DNA of 64,000 nucleotides, taken from positions 62,001 to 126,000 of the forward strand of contig NZ_JAHTMR010000012.1 in the NCBI RefSeq assembly GCF_019200975.1, in the 5' to 3' direction. The stretch is from Pseudomonas sp. PD9R (lineage in GTDB: Bacteria; Pseudomonadota; Gammaproteobacteria; Pseudomonadales; Pseudomonadaceae). The notes beneath the pieces are model-generated. The model did no database searches. It was not told the origin of the DNA and worked only from the letters and a program-made list of their open reading frames with translations. Position 1 is the stretch's first letter. Every line of letters starts with the position of its first letter. The translations under genes were made by a program, and so were the position numbers. This document shows, piece after piece, positions 33,743 through 42,363 of this stretch.

Positions 33743-35416
33743 TCAATCTTCGCGATAGCGACGCAGCTTCAACTGCTTACCGGCAACGCGAGTGTCCTTC
33801 AGTTTGGTCAGCAACTTCTCCAGACCATCTTCCGGCAACTCGACGAGGCTGAAGCTGTCACGCACCTGGATGCGACCGATCGCCTCACGGGCCAGACCAC
33901 CTTCGTTGAGGATAGCGCCCAACAGGTTCTTGGCGGCGATACCATCACGCGCGCCCAGCGCGGTACGGCAACGAGCGCGGCCTTCGCCCAGCGGCATGGG
34001 TGCGCGACGCTCGCGGTCACTACGCTCAGGACGGTCACCGGATCGCTCTGGACGATCGCCACGCGGTGCGTTGTTCGGCACCAGTGGACGCTCTTTTTCG
34101 ATAGCGGCCAGGGTCAACGCCTGAGCGTTGGTTGCCTTGCGCAGCAGAGCAGCGGCCAGTGCACGCGGGGTGCAACCGATGTCGGCGGTCAGACGATCCA
34201 GCAGATCACCGTGAGTCGATTCGGCATCAGCCACCAGCGGCGACAGGCTGTTGGTCAGTTTCTTGATGCGTGCATCCAGAACAGCTTGAGCGTCTGGCAG
34301 GCGAACTTCAGCAACCTTCTGACCGGTTACACGCTCGATCACTTGCAGCATGCGGCGCTCACGTGGAGTCACCAGCAGCAGCGCACGACCTTCGCGACCG
34401 GCACGGCCGGTACGGCCGATACGGTGAACGTAGGACTCTGGGTCGTACGGCATATCAACGTTGAATACGTGAGTGATGCGCGGAACGTCCAGGCCACGAG
34501 CAGCAACGTCGGTCGCCACAACGATGTCCAGACGGCCATCCTTGAGGGAGTCGATCACGCGCTCACGCTGGTTCTGGGCAATGTCACCGTTCAGCGCAGC
34601 GGCTTTGTAGCCTTTGGCTTCCAGGGCGCTGGCCAGGTCCAGGGTCGCTTGTTTGGTACGCACGAACATGATCAGCGCGTCGAAGTCTTCGACTTCCAGC
34701 AGGCTCAATACAGCCGAGGTCTTCTGGTCAGCGTGAACCAACAGGTGAGCCTGTTCGATCGCGGTAACGGTCTGAGTCTTGGTCTGGATCTTCACGTGTT
34801 GCGGATCGCGCAGATGGCGTTCGGCAATGGCACGGATCGACTGCGGCAGGGTAGCCGAGAACAATACGGTCTGACGGGTTGCAGGCAGCGCCTTGAAGAT
34901 AACTTCCAGGTCGTCCATGAAGCCCAGTTTGAGCATTTCGTCCGCTTCGTCGAGAACCAGGTGGTTCACGGTAGCCAGGACTTTTTCGTCACGACGCAGG
35001 TGGTCGCACAGACGGCCCGGAGTGGCGACAACGATCTGTGCGCCATTACGGATTGCTTTCAGTTGTGGGCCCATAGGGGCGCCGCCGTAAACGGCCACAA
35101 CGGTAACGCCCGGCATTTGCTTGGCGTAGGTTTCGAAAGCGGTTGCTACTTGCAGCGCCAACTCACGAGTTGGCGCCAGGATCAGGGCTTGCGGCTCGCG
35201 CTTTGCAGGATCGATGCGATGCAGGATCGGCAGGGCGAACGCAGCGGTTTTACCCGTACCGGTTTGCGCCTGACCAATCATGTCGTGACCGGCCATGATG
35301 ATCGGGATCGATTGCTGCTGAATAGCCGATGGCTCTTCGTAGCCAGTCGCGATGACGGCTGCAAGAATATTCGGATTGAGATTAAAAGCGACGAAGCCGC
35401 CGGTTTCCTGGGTCAT
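33743..35416 (-). CDS. deaD: DEAD-box RNA helicase, DeaD/CsdA type
   Basis: 557 residues. Helicase core: AQTGTGKT (motif I), PTRELALQ (Ia), LDEADEML (II), SATLP (III), and HRIGRTGRAGR (VI), followed by a C-terminal DbpA-like RNA-binding domain (about 485-555) after an arginine-rich linker. It helps unwind RNA in ribosome assembly and mRNA decay at low temperature. It is shorter than E. coli CsdA (629). The ATG at 35416 starts MTQETGGFVAFNLNPNIL; the frame continues upstream without family likeness. The start codon lies in the 3' arm of a perfect hairpin, and a leader of up to several hundred bases precedes it. Confidence 0.93.
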   Translation of the reverse strand: MTQETGGFVAFNLNPNILAAVIATGYEEPSAIQQQSIPIIMAGHDMIGQAQTGTGKTAAFALPILHRIDPAKREPQALILAPTRELALQVATAFETYAKQMPGVTVVAVYGGAPMGPQLKAIRNGAQIVVATPGRLCDHLRRDEKVLATVNHLVLDEADEMLKLGFMDDLEVIFKALPATRQTVLFSATLPQSIRAIAERHLRDPQHVKIQTKTQTVTAIEQAHLLVHADQKTSAVLSLLEVEDFDALIMFVRTKQATLDLASALEAKGYKAAALNGDIAQNQRERVIDSLKDGRLDIVVATDVAARGLDVPRITHVFNVDMPYDPESYVHRIGRTGRAGREGRALLLVTPRERRMLQVIERVTGQKVAEVRLPDAQAVLDARIKKLTNSLSPLVADAESTHGDLLDRLTADIGCTPRALAAALLRKATNAQALTLAAIEKERPLVPNNAPRGDRPERSGDRPERSDRERRAPMPLGEGRARCRTALGARDGIAAKNLLGAILNEGGLAREAIGRIQVRDSFSLVELPEDGLEKLLTKLKDTRVAGKQLKLRRYRED

Positions 35417-35451
35417 GGGTCTGCCTCTAAGTGCATCCGCAAAGACCCATG
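35414..35451 (-). promoter_or_regulatory. Hairpin covering the deaD start codon
   Basis: On the mRNA, CATGGGTCT (35451-35443) pairs perfectly with AGACCCATG (35422-35414), whose ATG is the start codon. The loop of 20 bases contains AGAGGC, the likely Shine-Dalgarno. Such a structure could regulate translation by temperature, helicase feedback or ribosome loading. Confidence 0.6.
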
Positions 35452-35836
35452 CTCCAAAGCTGCGCGTGCCGTGTTGAGACTCAAGAGTCGCCCTGGCAGC
35501 TTTGTCGGCGGGGATTTGCGAAAACGAATGAATGAAAAGAATCGTCAAGGAAGAGTCCGCTGTGCGGACGTGCAGCCGAAGCTGACTTCGGGGAATTGCT
35601 CTACCTAAACGCGGCCCGGCTAAAGGCCGGCGCGCACTATACCGGAATTTGCCGAAAAAGGGAGCTTTTTTTATAGCAAAACTCCCGCGTACGGCGTTCT
35701 GTCACAGGCTTTGCGGATAATCGTGCAAGCGTCTATTTTTCAAAGGCCCGGCCCTGCGGGCGATGGCGCTAAAACGGTTCACCCTGAAGCTGCAGACCTT
35801 TGGTCCGACAGCCCTTCCCGCCCGAGGAACTGCACC
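35417..35836. other. 420-base divergent region between deaD and the crotonase gene
   Basis: It holds the leader and promoter of deaD and the promoter of the crotonase gene. A+T-rich stretch at 35661-35690 (GAGCTTTTTTTATAGC). Frames that reach into it from both sides lack family character. Nothing else is seen beyond the start-codon hairpin. Confidence 0.5.
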
Positions 35837-36628
35837 ATGAAAGAGCTCAATTCCAGCCGCGTGAGCCGTGAAAAGCGTGGTCATATCCTGTTGATCGGCC
35901 TGGATCGGGTAGCCAAACGCAACGCTTTCGATCTCGACCTGCTCAACGAATTGAGCATGGCCTACGGCGAGTTCGAAGCCGACAGCGAAGCGCGGGTGGC
36001 GGTGGTGTTTGGCCATGGCGAGCACTTCACCGCCGGGCTGGATCTGGTCAGCGCCAGCGCTGCGCTGACCGAAGGCTGGCAAGCACCGCCCGGCGGCTGT
36101 GATCCGTGGGGCGTATTTGCCGGACCAAGGGTCAGCAAACCGGTGATTGTCGCCGCACAGGGCTATTGCCTGACCATCGGCATCGAATTGATGCTCGCCG
36201 CCGATATCAATCTTTGCGCCAGTAACACCCGTTTTGCGCAAATGGAGGTGCAACGCGGCATCTTTCCCTTTGGCGGCGCGACCTTGCGCCTGCATCAGGT
36301 AGCCGGCTGGGGCAACGCCATGCGCTGGATGCTGACCGGTGACGAATTTGATGCCCGGGATGCCTTGCATCTGGGACTGGTGCAGGAAGTCATGGCCAGT
36401 GAGGATCTACTGCCACGGGCGATTGAGTTGGCTGAGCGAATTGCCCGGCAGGCACCGCTTGGGGTTCAGGCAACATTGCTGTCTGCCAGGCAGGCGCGTT
36501 ACGACGGGGAAACCGCCGCGGCGCAAGGGTTGCCGGCACTGGTGAAGAAATTGCTGACCAGTGAGGATGCTCAGGAAGGTGTGCGGTCGCTGGTGGAGCG
36601 GCGACCCGGTGTTTTTAAAGGACGTTGA
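35837..36628 (+). CDS. Enoyl-CoA hydratase/crotonase family protein
   Basis: 263 residues, crotonase fold. The oxyanion-hole motifs are at GEHFTAGLDLVSA (about 57-69) and ITIGIELMLAADINL (about 113-128 region), and the later QVAGWGNAMRWMLTGDEFDA segment is family-like. The usual catalytic glutamates of true hydratases are not both evident, so the reaction may be different. ATG at 35837 with GAGGA upstream. It reads away from deaD and ends in a REP pair. Confidence 0.88.
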   Translation: MKELNSSRVSREKRGHILLIGLDRVAKRNAFDLDLLNELSMAYGEFEADSEARVAVVFGHGEHFTAGLDLVSASAALTEGWQAPPGGCDPWGVFAGPRVSKPVIVAAQGYCLTIGIELMLAADINLCASNTRFAQMEVQRGIFPFGGATLRLHQVAGWGNAMRWMLTGDEFDARDALHLGLVQEVMASEDLLPRAIELAERIARQAPLGVQATLLSARQARYDGETAAAQGLPALVKKLLTSEDAQEGVRSLVERRPGVFKGR

Positions 36629-36634
36629 AATCTG

Positions 36635-36717
36635 TGTAGGAGCTGCCGAAGGCTGCGATCTTTTGATCTTAAAAAAATCAAAATCAAAAGATCGCAGCCT
36701 TCGGCAGCTCCTACAGG
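36635..36717. repeat. REP inverted pair, GCTGCCGAAGGCTGCGATCT class
   Basis: Two near-perfect inverted REP units with a short A-rich linker, in the 97-base gap between two convergent genes, where they may also stop transcription. Confidence 0.93.
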
Positions 36718-36725
36718 AATCCCCT

Positions 36726-37481
36726 TCATGTGGCCGGGCGAATCGCCTTGATCAACGTCTGCAACGAATACCCCAATCGCGGTGCCAGCCCTTCGGACCG
36801 GGCGATCAGGCCGTCCATGTCCAGTTGCTGATCCAGCTCCGAAGGCACGATCAGGATCACATTGCCCTCCTTCACCGGCAGTTCCCAGTAATGTCGATGG
36901 TAGAGCCCGCGTAGCAACGCCGCACCCAATGGCTTGCCATCGTCGGTGGCCCATTGATTGATCACCAGCCAGCCACCCGGATTCAGGCGTTTCTGGCAGT
37001 TCTCCAGGAAAGTCCAGGCCAAATGCCCGACACCCGGACCGACATCCGTATAGAGGTCGACAAAAATCAGGTCCGCCGGCTCGGCCGTATCGAGCAATTC
37101 CAGCGCATCGCCCACGCGAATGTACAGGCGGGGGTCGTCATCCAGCCCCAGGTATTCGATCGCCAGGCGCGGCACGTCGGGGCGCAACTCGATGGCTTCG
37201 ACATCTTCCAGCGGCAGGAACTTCAGGCAGGCCTGGGTCAGCGTGCCGGCGCCGAGCCCGAGGAACAGCGCACTTTCCGGCTGTTCGTGGCACAGCGCGC
37301 CGATCAGCATCGCCCGGGTGTAATCGTATTCGAGCCAGCTCGGATCGGCTGTGAACACGCAGCTTTGCTCGATGGCATCACCGAATTCGAGAAAACGGTA
37401 ATCGGCCACTTCCAGCACGCGAATCACACCGAATTCGTCCTGCACCTCGGCGAGCAAATGCTCGACGCGCTCCTCAGTCAT
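36726..37481 (-). CDS. Spermidine-synthase-like methyltransferase-fold protein
   Basis: 251 residues. The Rossmann core has LFLGLGAGTLTQACLKFLP (about 70-88), VEAIELRPDV and DLIFVDLYTD (about 130-139), the pattern of the spermidine synthase superfamily. The first 50 residues are a partial N-terminal beta-domain. The polyamine-binding residues of true SpeE are not evident, so aminopropyl transfer should not be assumed. It is divergent from the class II DAHP synthase. Confidence 0.85.
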   Translation of the reverse strand: MTEERVEHLLAEVQDEFGVIRVLEVADYRFLEFGDAIEQSCVFTADPSWLEYDYTRAMLIGALCHEQPESALFLGLGAGTLTQACLKFLPLEDVEAIELRPDVPRLAIEYLGLDDDPRLYIRVGDALELLDTAEPADLIFVDLYTDVGPGVGHLAWTFLENCQKRLNPGGWLVINQWATDDGKPLGAALLRGLYHRHYWELPVKEGNVILIVPSELDQQLDMDGLIARSEGLAPRLGYSLQTLIKAIRPAT

Positions 37482-37631
37482 TTCGTCTCCTGATCGTCAC
37501 CGCGCCCGGCAACGCATTGGCACCGCAAACAGGCAGCGGCAAAGGCGCGATTGTCCGCGAAGCGACGGGAACAGGTCACGCACTAATTGCTGATAACATG
37601 GCCGTCCAAGCGTAAAACATTAGAGAACGTG

Positions 37632-38978
37632 ATGAGCCAACCCTGGAGCCCTGACAGCTGGCGCGCCCTGCCGATCCAGCAACAACCCCAATACCCCGAC
37701 GCGGCGCATTTGCTGCAGGTCGAGCAAACCCTGGCCAGCTATCCGCCGCTGGTGTTTGCCGGTGAAGCCCGGGAATTGCGCCGTCAGTTTGCCGAAGTCA
37801 CCCAGGGTCGAGCGTTTCTGTTGCAGGGTGGCGACTGCGCCGAGAGTTTCGCCGAGTTCTCCGCCGCGAAAATCCGCGACACCTTCAAGGTGCTGCTGCA
37901 AATGGCGATTGTCATGACCTTCGCGGCCGGTTGCCCGGTAGTGAAAGTTGGGCGCATGGCCGGGCAGTTCGCCAAACCGCGTTCGGCCAATGACGAAACC
38001 ATCGACGGTGTAACCTTGCCGGCCTACCGTGGCGACATCGTCAACGGCATCGGTTTCGACGAAAAAAGCCGTGTGCCGGACCCGGAGCGCTTGCTGCAGT
38101 CCTATCACCAGTCCACCGCCACGCTGAACCTGCTGCGCGCGTTCGCCCAGGGCGGGTTCGCCGACCTGCACCAGGTGCACAAGTGGAACCTGGACTTCAT
38201 CGCCAACTCGGCGCTGGCAGAAAAGTACAGCCACCTGGCCGACCGCATCGATGAAACCCTGGCCTTCATGCGCGCCTGCGGCATGGACACTTCACCGCAA
38301 CTGCGCGAGACCAGTTTCTTCACCGCCCACGAAGCGCTGCTGCTGAACTACGAAGAAGCGTTCGTGCGCCGCGACAGTCTGACCAACGATTACTACGATT
38401 GCTCCGCGCACATGCTCTGGATTGGCGACCGCACGCGCCAGCTCGATGGCGCCCACGTCGAATTCCTGCGCGGGGTGAACAACCCGATCGGGGTCAAGGT
38501 CGGCCCGAGCATGAACCCCGAAGACCTGATCCGCCTGATCGACGTGCTCAACCCGGATAACGATCCGGGCCGCCTGAACCTGATTGCGCGCATGGGCGCG
38601 AACAAGGTCGGCGATCACCTGCCGGCATTGATTCGTGCGGTGCAGCGTGAAGGCAAGCAAGTGTTGTGGAGCTCCGACCCGATGCACGGCAACACCATCA
38701 AGGCCAGCAGCGGCTACAAGACCCGCGACTTCGCGCAGATCCTGGGCGAAGTGAAGCAGTTCTTCCAGGTGCACGAAGCTGAAGGCAGTTATGCCGGCGG
38801 TATCCATATCGAGATGACCGGGCAGAACGTCACGGAGTGCATCGGCGGTGCGCGGCCGATTACCGAAGATGGCTTGTCGGACCGGTATCACACCCATTGC
38901 GACCCGCGGATGAATGCTGATCAGTCGCTGGAATTAGCGTTTTTGATTGCCGAAACACTGAAACAGGTTCGCCGCTAA
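37632..38978 (+). CDS. 3-deoxy-7-phosphoheptulonate synthase, class II
   Basis: 448 residues, the plant-type DAHP synthase. Marks include LQGGDCAESF (about 67-76), GRMAGQFAKPRS, the DP/NH box (WSSDPMHGNT) and IHIEMTGQNVTECIGG. It condenses phosphoenolpyruvate and erythrose-4-phosphate as the first shikimate step. ATG at 37632 begins MSQPWSPDSWR. P. aeruginosa has such an enzyme (PA2843 from memory) in the same context, next to the helicase and crotonase genes. Feedback by tryptophan is known for that enzyme. A REP pair follows the stop. Confidence 0.95.
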   Translation: MSQPWSPDSWRALPIQQQPQYPDAAHLLQVEQTLASYPPLVFAGEARELRRQFAEVTQGRAFLLQGGDCAESFAEFSAAKIRDTFKVLLQMAIVMTFAAGCPVVKVGRMAGQFAKPRSANDETIDGVTLPAYRGDIVNGIGFDEKSRVPDPERLLQSYHQSTATLNLLRAFAQGGFADLHQVHKWNLDFIANSALAEKYSHLADRIDETLAFMRACGMDTSPQLRETSFFTAHEALLLNYEEAFVRRDSLTNDYYDCSAHMLWIGDRTRQLDGAHVEFLRGVNNPIGVKVGPSMNPEDLIRLIDVLNPDNDPGRLNLIARMGANKVGDHLPALIRAVQREGKQVLWSSDPMHGNTIKASSGYKTRDFAQILGEVKQFFQVHEAEGSYAGGIHIEMTGQNVTECIGGARPITEDGLSDRYHTHCDPRMNADQSLELAFLIAETLKQVRR

Positions 38979-38981
38979 AGG

Positions 38982-39058
38982 TAGGAGCTGCCGCAGGCTG
39001 CGCTCTTTTGATCTAAAAAACCAAATCAAAAGATCGCAGCCTGCGGCAGCTCCTACAT
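38982..39058. repeat. REP inverted pair, GCTGCCGCAGGCTGCGATCT class
   Basis: Inverted units with CGCAGG in the core (as in the first pair of the window) rather than CGAAGG, between the class II DAHP synthase and the YcaQ-like gene. Confidence 0.93.
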
Positions 39059-39139
39059 GATCCCTATTTGGGCCAATGCTTCGCGCAAGCGCCCCGCACT
39101 CTCACGCTGACAATTAAGTTGCACCCGCTCAAGCCCCAG

Positions 39140-40282
39140 TCAATCTGCCATCCGCCGCAGATTCACCGCCAACGCCAGCATCCCTTCGTCATCCAGACCC
39201 GTTTCTTCCTCATGCACCGCGTGCACCGCCAATCGACCATTCACTCGTTCGGCGCGCAGATCCACCCGTGCGGCAATCCGTTCGTTGTGCAAAAACGGCA
39301 AAACGTAGTAACCGTAGATTCGTTTGTCCTGCGGCGTGTAAATCTCCAGCCGATAGCGAAAATCGAACAGACGCTCGGTGCGGCTGCGCTCCCAGATCAG
39401 CGAATCGAAGGGTGAAAGCAACGCGCTGGCCTCGACCTTGCGCGGCACCTTGGGCTCGGGCAGGCAATACACAGGTTGGCGCCAGCCCTGGACTTCGCAC
39501 AATTGCAGTTCACCGCTCTCGATCAACTCGGCCAGGCGAGGACGGCTGTCTGTGGGGCTCAAGCGAAAATAGTCGCGCAGGTCCTTTTCCGTGCCGACGC
39601 CCAAAGCTGTGGCGGCGTGCAACAACAGACCGCGCTGGGCGTCGGCCTCGGTCAAATGTGCTTGCGCCAGAATTGCCGAGGGAATCACCCGCTCCGGCAG
39701 GTCGTAGAGCCGCTCGAATCCGCGTCGACCCGCCACCGTCACCTCACCGGCGGCGAACAACCATTCCAGCGCATGTTTTTCCGCACTCCAGTCCCACCAC
39801 GGCCCGGCCCGCTCCTGACGGGTCGACAGGCTCCCGGCGCCCAACGCGCCCTGCTCCTGAACCGAGGCCAGTACCCGACGAATCGTGTCCTGTTGCTCTC
39901 GACCAAAACGCGCCAGTTGTTGATAGATGTCTTCGCCACGGGCCGCACGCTGCATGCGCCAACGCATCAACGGGTACATCGACAAGGGCAGCAACGAGGC
40001 CTCATGGCCCCAGTATTCAAACAATGTCCGACGCCGGCCCTGACTCCAGGCAGCCTGGTCGAGCAAGTCGGATGAATAGTTGCCTAGACGGGAAAACAGC
40101 GGAAGGTAGTGCGAACGCACCAATGCATTGACGGAATCGATCTGCAAAATACCAAGGCGCTCAATCAGGCGATTAAGCTGAACAGCCTTGATCGTCGCTG
40201 GCGGCTGCCGCCCGTTGAACCCTTGGGCGGTCAGCGCCAGACGCCGAGCCTGTTTGAGGGTAAAGGACAACGTTGCGGGCAT
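39140..40282 (-). CDS. Winged-helix DNA glycosylase, YcaQ/AlkX type
   Basis: 380 residues, HTH_42 (DUF1006) superfamily. The N-terminal three-helix part carries LQIDSVNALVRSH (about 43-55), whose QID matches the catalytic motif of the YcaQ (AlkX) branch that unhooks interstrand DNA crosslinks and removes alkylated bases. The ATG at 40282 has GGAG 6 bases upstream. Two or three tandem winged helices and the EASALLSPFDSLIWERSRTERLFDF C-terminal region are typical. Substrate in this organism is inferred from the family only. Confidence 0.88.
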   Translation of the reverse strand: MPATLSFTLKQARRLALTAQGFNGRQPPATIKAVQLNRLIERLGILQIDSVNALVRSHYLPLFSRLGNYSSDLLDQAAWSQGRRRTLFEYWGHEASLLPLSMYPLMRWRMQRAARGEDIYQQLARFGREQQDTIRRVLASVQEQGALGAGSLSTRQERAGPWWDWSAEKHALEWLFAAGEVTVAGRRGFERLYDLPERVIPSAILAQAHLTEADAQRGLLLHAATALGVGTEKDLRDYFRLSPTDSRPRLAELIESGELQLCEVQGWRQPVYCLPEPKVPRKVEASALLSPFDSLIWERSRTERLFDFRYRLEIYTPQDKRIYGYYVLPFLHNERIAARVDLRAERVNGRLAVHAVHEEETGLDDEGMLALAVNLRRMAD

Positions 40283-40346
40283 GAGCATCTCCTTGTCTGC
40301 TCGCAACCTACCTCACCGGTAAGGGATTTGTGTAGCGTGGCAATCA

Positions 40347-40562
40347 TCATTTATGCATCGGATCGTTCCAGAACGGCTTGATTGACTCGTTCTCCACATC
40401 CGCACGACTCATGCCGATATCCTTCAGCGCTTCGTCGCTCAGACTCGCCAGCAACTCGCGTTCCCGGTGAAGTTCGTACCACCGACTGAATTTGTGCAGT
40501 AAGTCGGATACCAGGTGAATGGAATGTTTTTCGACTGCTGGATATTCATGTTGACCTTTCAT
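40347..40562 (-). CDS. DUF1127 small protein
   Basis: 71 residues. The C-terminal half has the DUF1127 (YjiS-like) motif RELLASLSDEALKDIGMSRADV followed by KPFW. Small DUF1127 proteins are widespread; a few affect phosphate, carbon or RNA handling in other bacteria, but no role is known here. It is divergent from the LysR regulator (96 bases apart), a common arrangement for a regulator and its target. Confidence 0.9.
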   Translation of the reverse strand: MKGQHEYPAVEKHSIHLVSDLLHKFSRWYELHRERELLASLSDEALKDIGMSRADVENESIKPFWNDPMHK

Positions 40563-40657
40563 CTTGTTGCCCTCCGTTTGGATAGCTCCAGTCTCTCGCC
40601 GGGACTAAGATCAATCCAACGAATGTTTCTGATGTCACATATCTCGGAGATTGATGA

Positions 40658-41512
40658 ATGTCGGCCTACCCGAGTATCGATACCGACGTGCTGCGCACCT
40701 TCGTCGCCATCGCCGATCAGGGCGGCTTTACCCGCGCCGGCGAATTGGTCAACCGCACCCAGTCGGCCGTGAGCATGCAGATGAAACGGCTGGAAGAAGA
40801 TGTGTTGCAGCGCCAGTTGTTCCAGCGCGACGGTCGGCAAGTGCGGCTGACCGCTGAAGGTCAGGTCTTGCTCGGCTATGCCCGACGAATCCTCAAACTG
40901 CACAGCGAAGTGTTCAATACCTTGCGCGAGCCGGACATGATCGGCACCGTGCGCATCGGTACGCCAGACGATTATGTGATGCGCTTTTTGCCGGGCATTC
41001 TGCGGCGATTTGCACAGTCGTATCCATTGATCCAGATCGAGGTGCATTGCGAATCATCAAAGCAATTGCTGACGCGCCAGGACCTGGACCTGTCCATCGT
41101 CACCCGCGAGCCCGGCAGTGAAATCGGTCAGTTGTTGCGCAAGGAGCGTTTTGTCTGGGCCGAGGCGCAATGCTACAGCGCCCACGAACAGACGCCGTTG
41201 CCGCTGGCAATGTTCAACAGTGATTGCTTCTGCCGTTTGTGGGCCTGCAATGCCCTCGATGCCATGGGTCGCGATTACCGCGTGGCGTACAACAGCGATA
41301 GCCTGTCGGCGATCATGGCGGTGGTCAGCGCCGGTCTGGCGGTCACCGCGCAACTGGAAAGCCTGATCACCCCGGACATGCGCATTCTCGGTGACGCCGA
41401 AGACCTGCCGATCCTGCCCGAGGCCAGCATCATGCTGGTGCGCAATCTGCACAACCCGTCACCGATCACCGAATGCCTGGCCGAGCACATCATCGAAGGC
41501 TTCAAACTTTAA
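40658..41512 (+). CDS. LysR-family transcriptional regulator
   Basis: 284 residues. N-terminal winged HTH (about 8-66, LRTFVAIADQGGFTRAGELVNRTQSAVS) and a substrate-binding domain (about 92-280) on the LrhA/PecT branch by general pattern. It reads away from the DUF1127 gene, which it may control. Its 3' end overlaps the convergent TauE gene by 11 bases. The effector is unknown. Confidence 0.9.
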   Translation: MSAYPSIDTDVLRTFVAIADQGGFTRAGELVNRTQSAVSMQMKRLEEDVLQRQLFQRDGRQVRLTAEGQVLLGYARRILKLHSEVFNTLREPDMIGTVRIGTPDDYVMRFLPGILRRFAQSYPLIQIEVHCESSKQLLTRQDLDLSIVTREPGSEIGQLLRKERFVWAEAQCYSAHEQTPLPLAMFNSDCFCRLWACNALDAMGRDYRVAYNSDSLSAIMAVVSAGLAVTAQLESLITPDMRILGDAEDLPILPEASIMLVRNLHNPSPITECLAEHIIEGFKL

Positions 41513-42251
41513 AGGCGAGCAACACTGCGCAGAACACCAGGAAGCCGCAGAACAGTCCGCGCAGCAGGCGCTCGGGCATGGCGTGGGCGATCTTCACGCC
41601 CCAACTGATGCTCATCAAACCGCCGACGGCCAGAGGCACGCCGATCATCCACTGAACTTGATGGTGTACGGCATAGGTGACCAGCGTGACACCCGTGCTC
41701 GGCAATGCCAGCGCCAGCGACAATCCCTGCGCCACCACTTGGGTGGTGCCGAAAAGACTGGTCAACACCGGCGTCGCCACCACCGCTCCGCCGACGCCAA
41801 ACAACCCGCCCATGGTGCCGGAAGCCGCGCCAAGCACACCCAACCATGGCCATGAGTAATTCATCTGCGCAGAAGCTGGCGCGCTGGCCGTGAACATGCG
41901 CACCAGGTTATAGGCCGACAGCGCGACCAGGAACGCAACAAAGCCGATTCGCATGGTTTGCGCATCGATGCCCACGGCCCAGATCGAACCGATCCAGGCG
42001 AAGCAGAACCCCATCGAAGCCAATGGCAGCGCGTGGCGCAATTCAATGCGGTTGCGCTGGTGATAGCGCCACAGCGCCAGCATCACGTTTGGCACGACCA
42101 TCACCAGCGCCGTCCCTTGGGCAATCTGCTGATCGAGACCACACAAAACGCCCAGCAACGGTATGGCGATCAAGCCGCCACCAATGCCGAAAATTCCGCC
42201 GAGGGTTCCCAAGGCAGCGCCGAAAACCAGATACATCAAAAACTCAATCAC
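41502..42251 (-). CDS. TauE/SafE-family sulfite or organosulfonate exporter
   Basis: 249 residues with about eight membrane helices and the N-terminal GGIFGIGGGLIAIP and mid-protein GGLFGVGGAVVATPVL repeats of the family. Start: GTG at 42251 with AAGGGG 9 bases upstream; a further GTG at 42269 is less likely. The family exports sulfur-containing anions across the inner membrane; substrate here is unknown. It is divergent from a LysR regulator 112 bases away that may control it. Confidence 0.88.
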   Translation of the reverse strand: MIEFLMYLVFGAALGTLGGIFGIGGGLIAIPLLGVLCGLDQQIAQGTALVMVVPNVMLALWRYHQRNRIELRHALPLASMGFCFAWIGSIWAVGIDAQTMRIGFVAFLVALSAYNLVRMFTASAPASAQMNYSWPWLGVLGAASGTMGGLFGVGGAVVATPVLTSLFGTTQVVAQGLSLALALPSTGVTLVTYAVHHQVQWMIGVPLAVGGLMSISWGVKIAHAMPERLLRGLFCGFLVFCAVLLAFKV

Positions 42252-42363
42252 AGCGGTTTTCCCCTTCACGTCAGGCCAGTCATCCTACGCAGTTGGTTCT
42301 GGCAGGGAAACGCACAGCAACGCACAATGGCTGTGCCAACTTCGCACAAGCACTGAGCGCATC

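Noticed and set aside
33614..35608. A 664-codon open frame opposite the DEAD-box helicase
   Set aside because: The minus-strand protein has all helicase motifs; the opposite frame is low-complexity and glutamine/histidine-rich, a codon-bias shadow.
36726..37481. Functional spermidine synthase (speE)
   Set aside because: The fold is shared, but the polyamine and dcSAM contact residues are not evident, and no speD is nearby.
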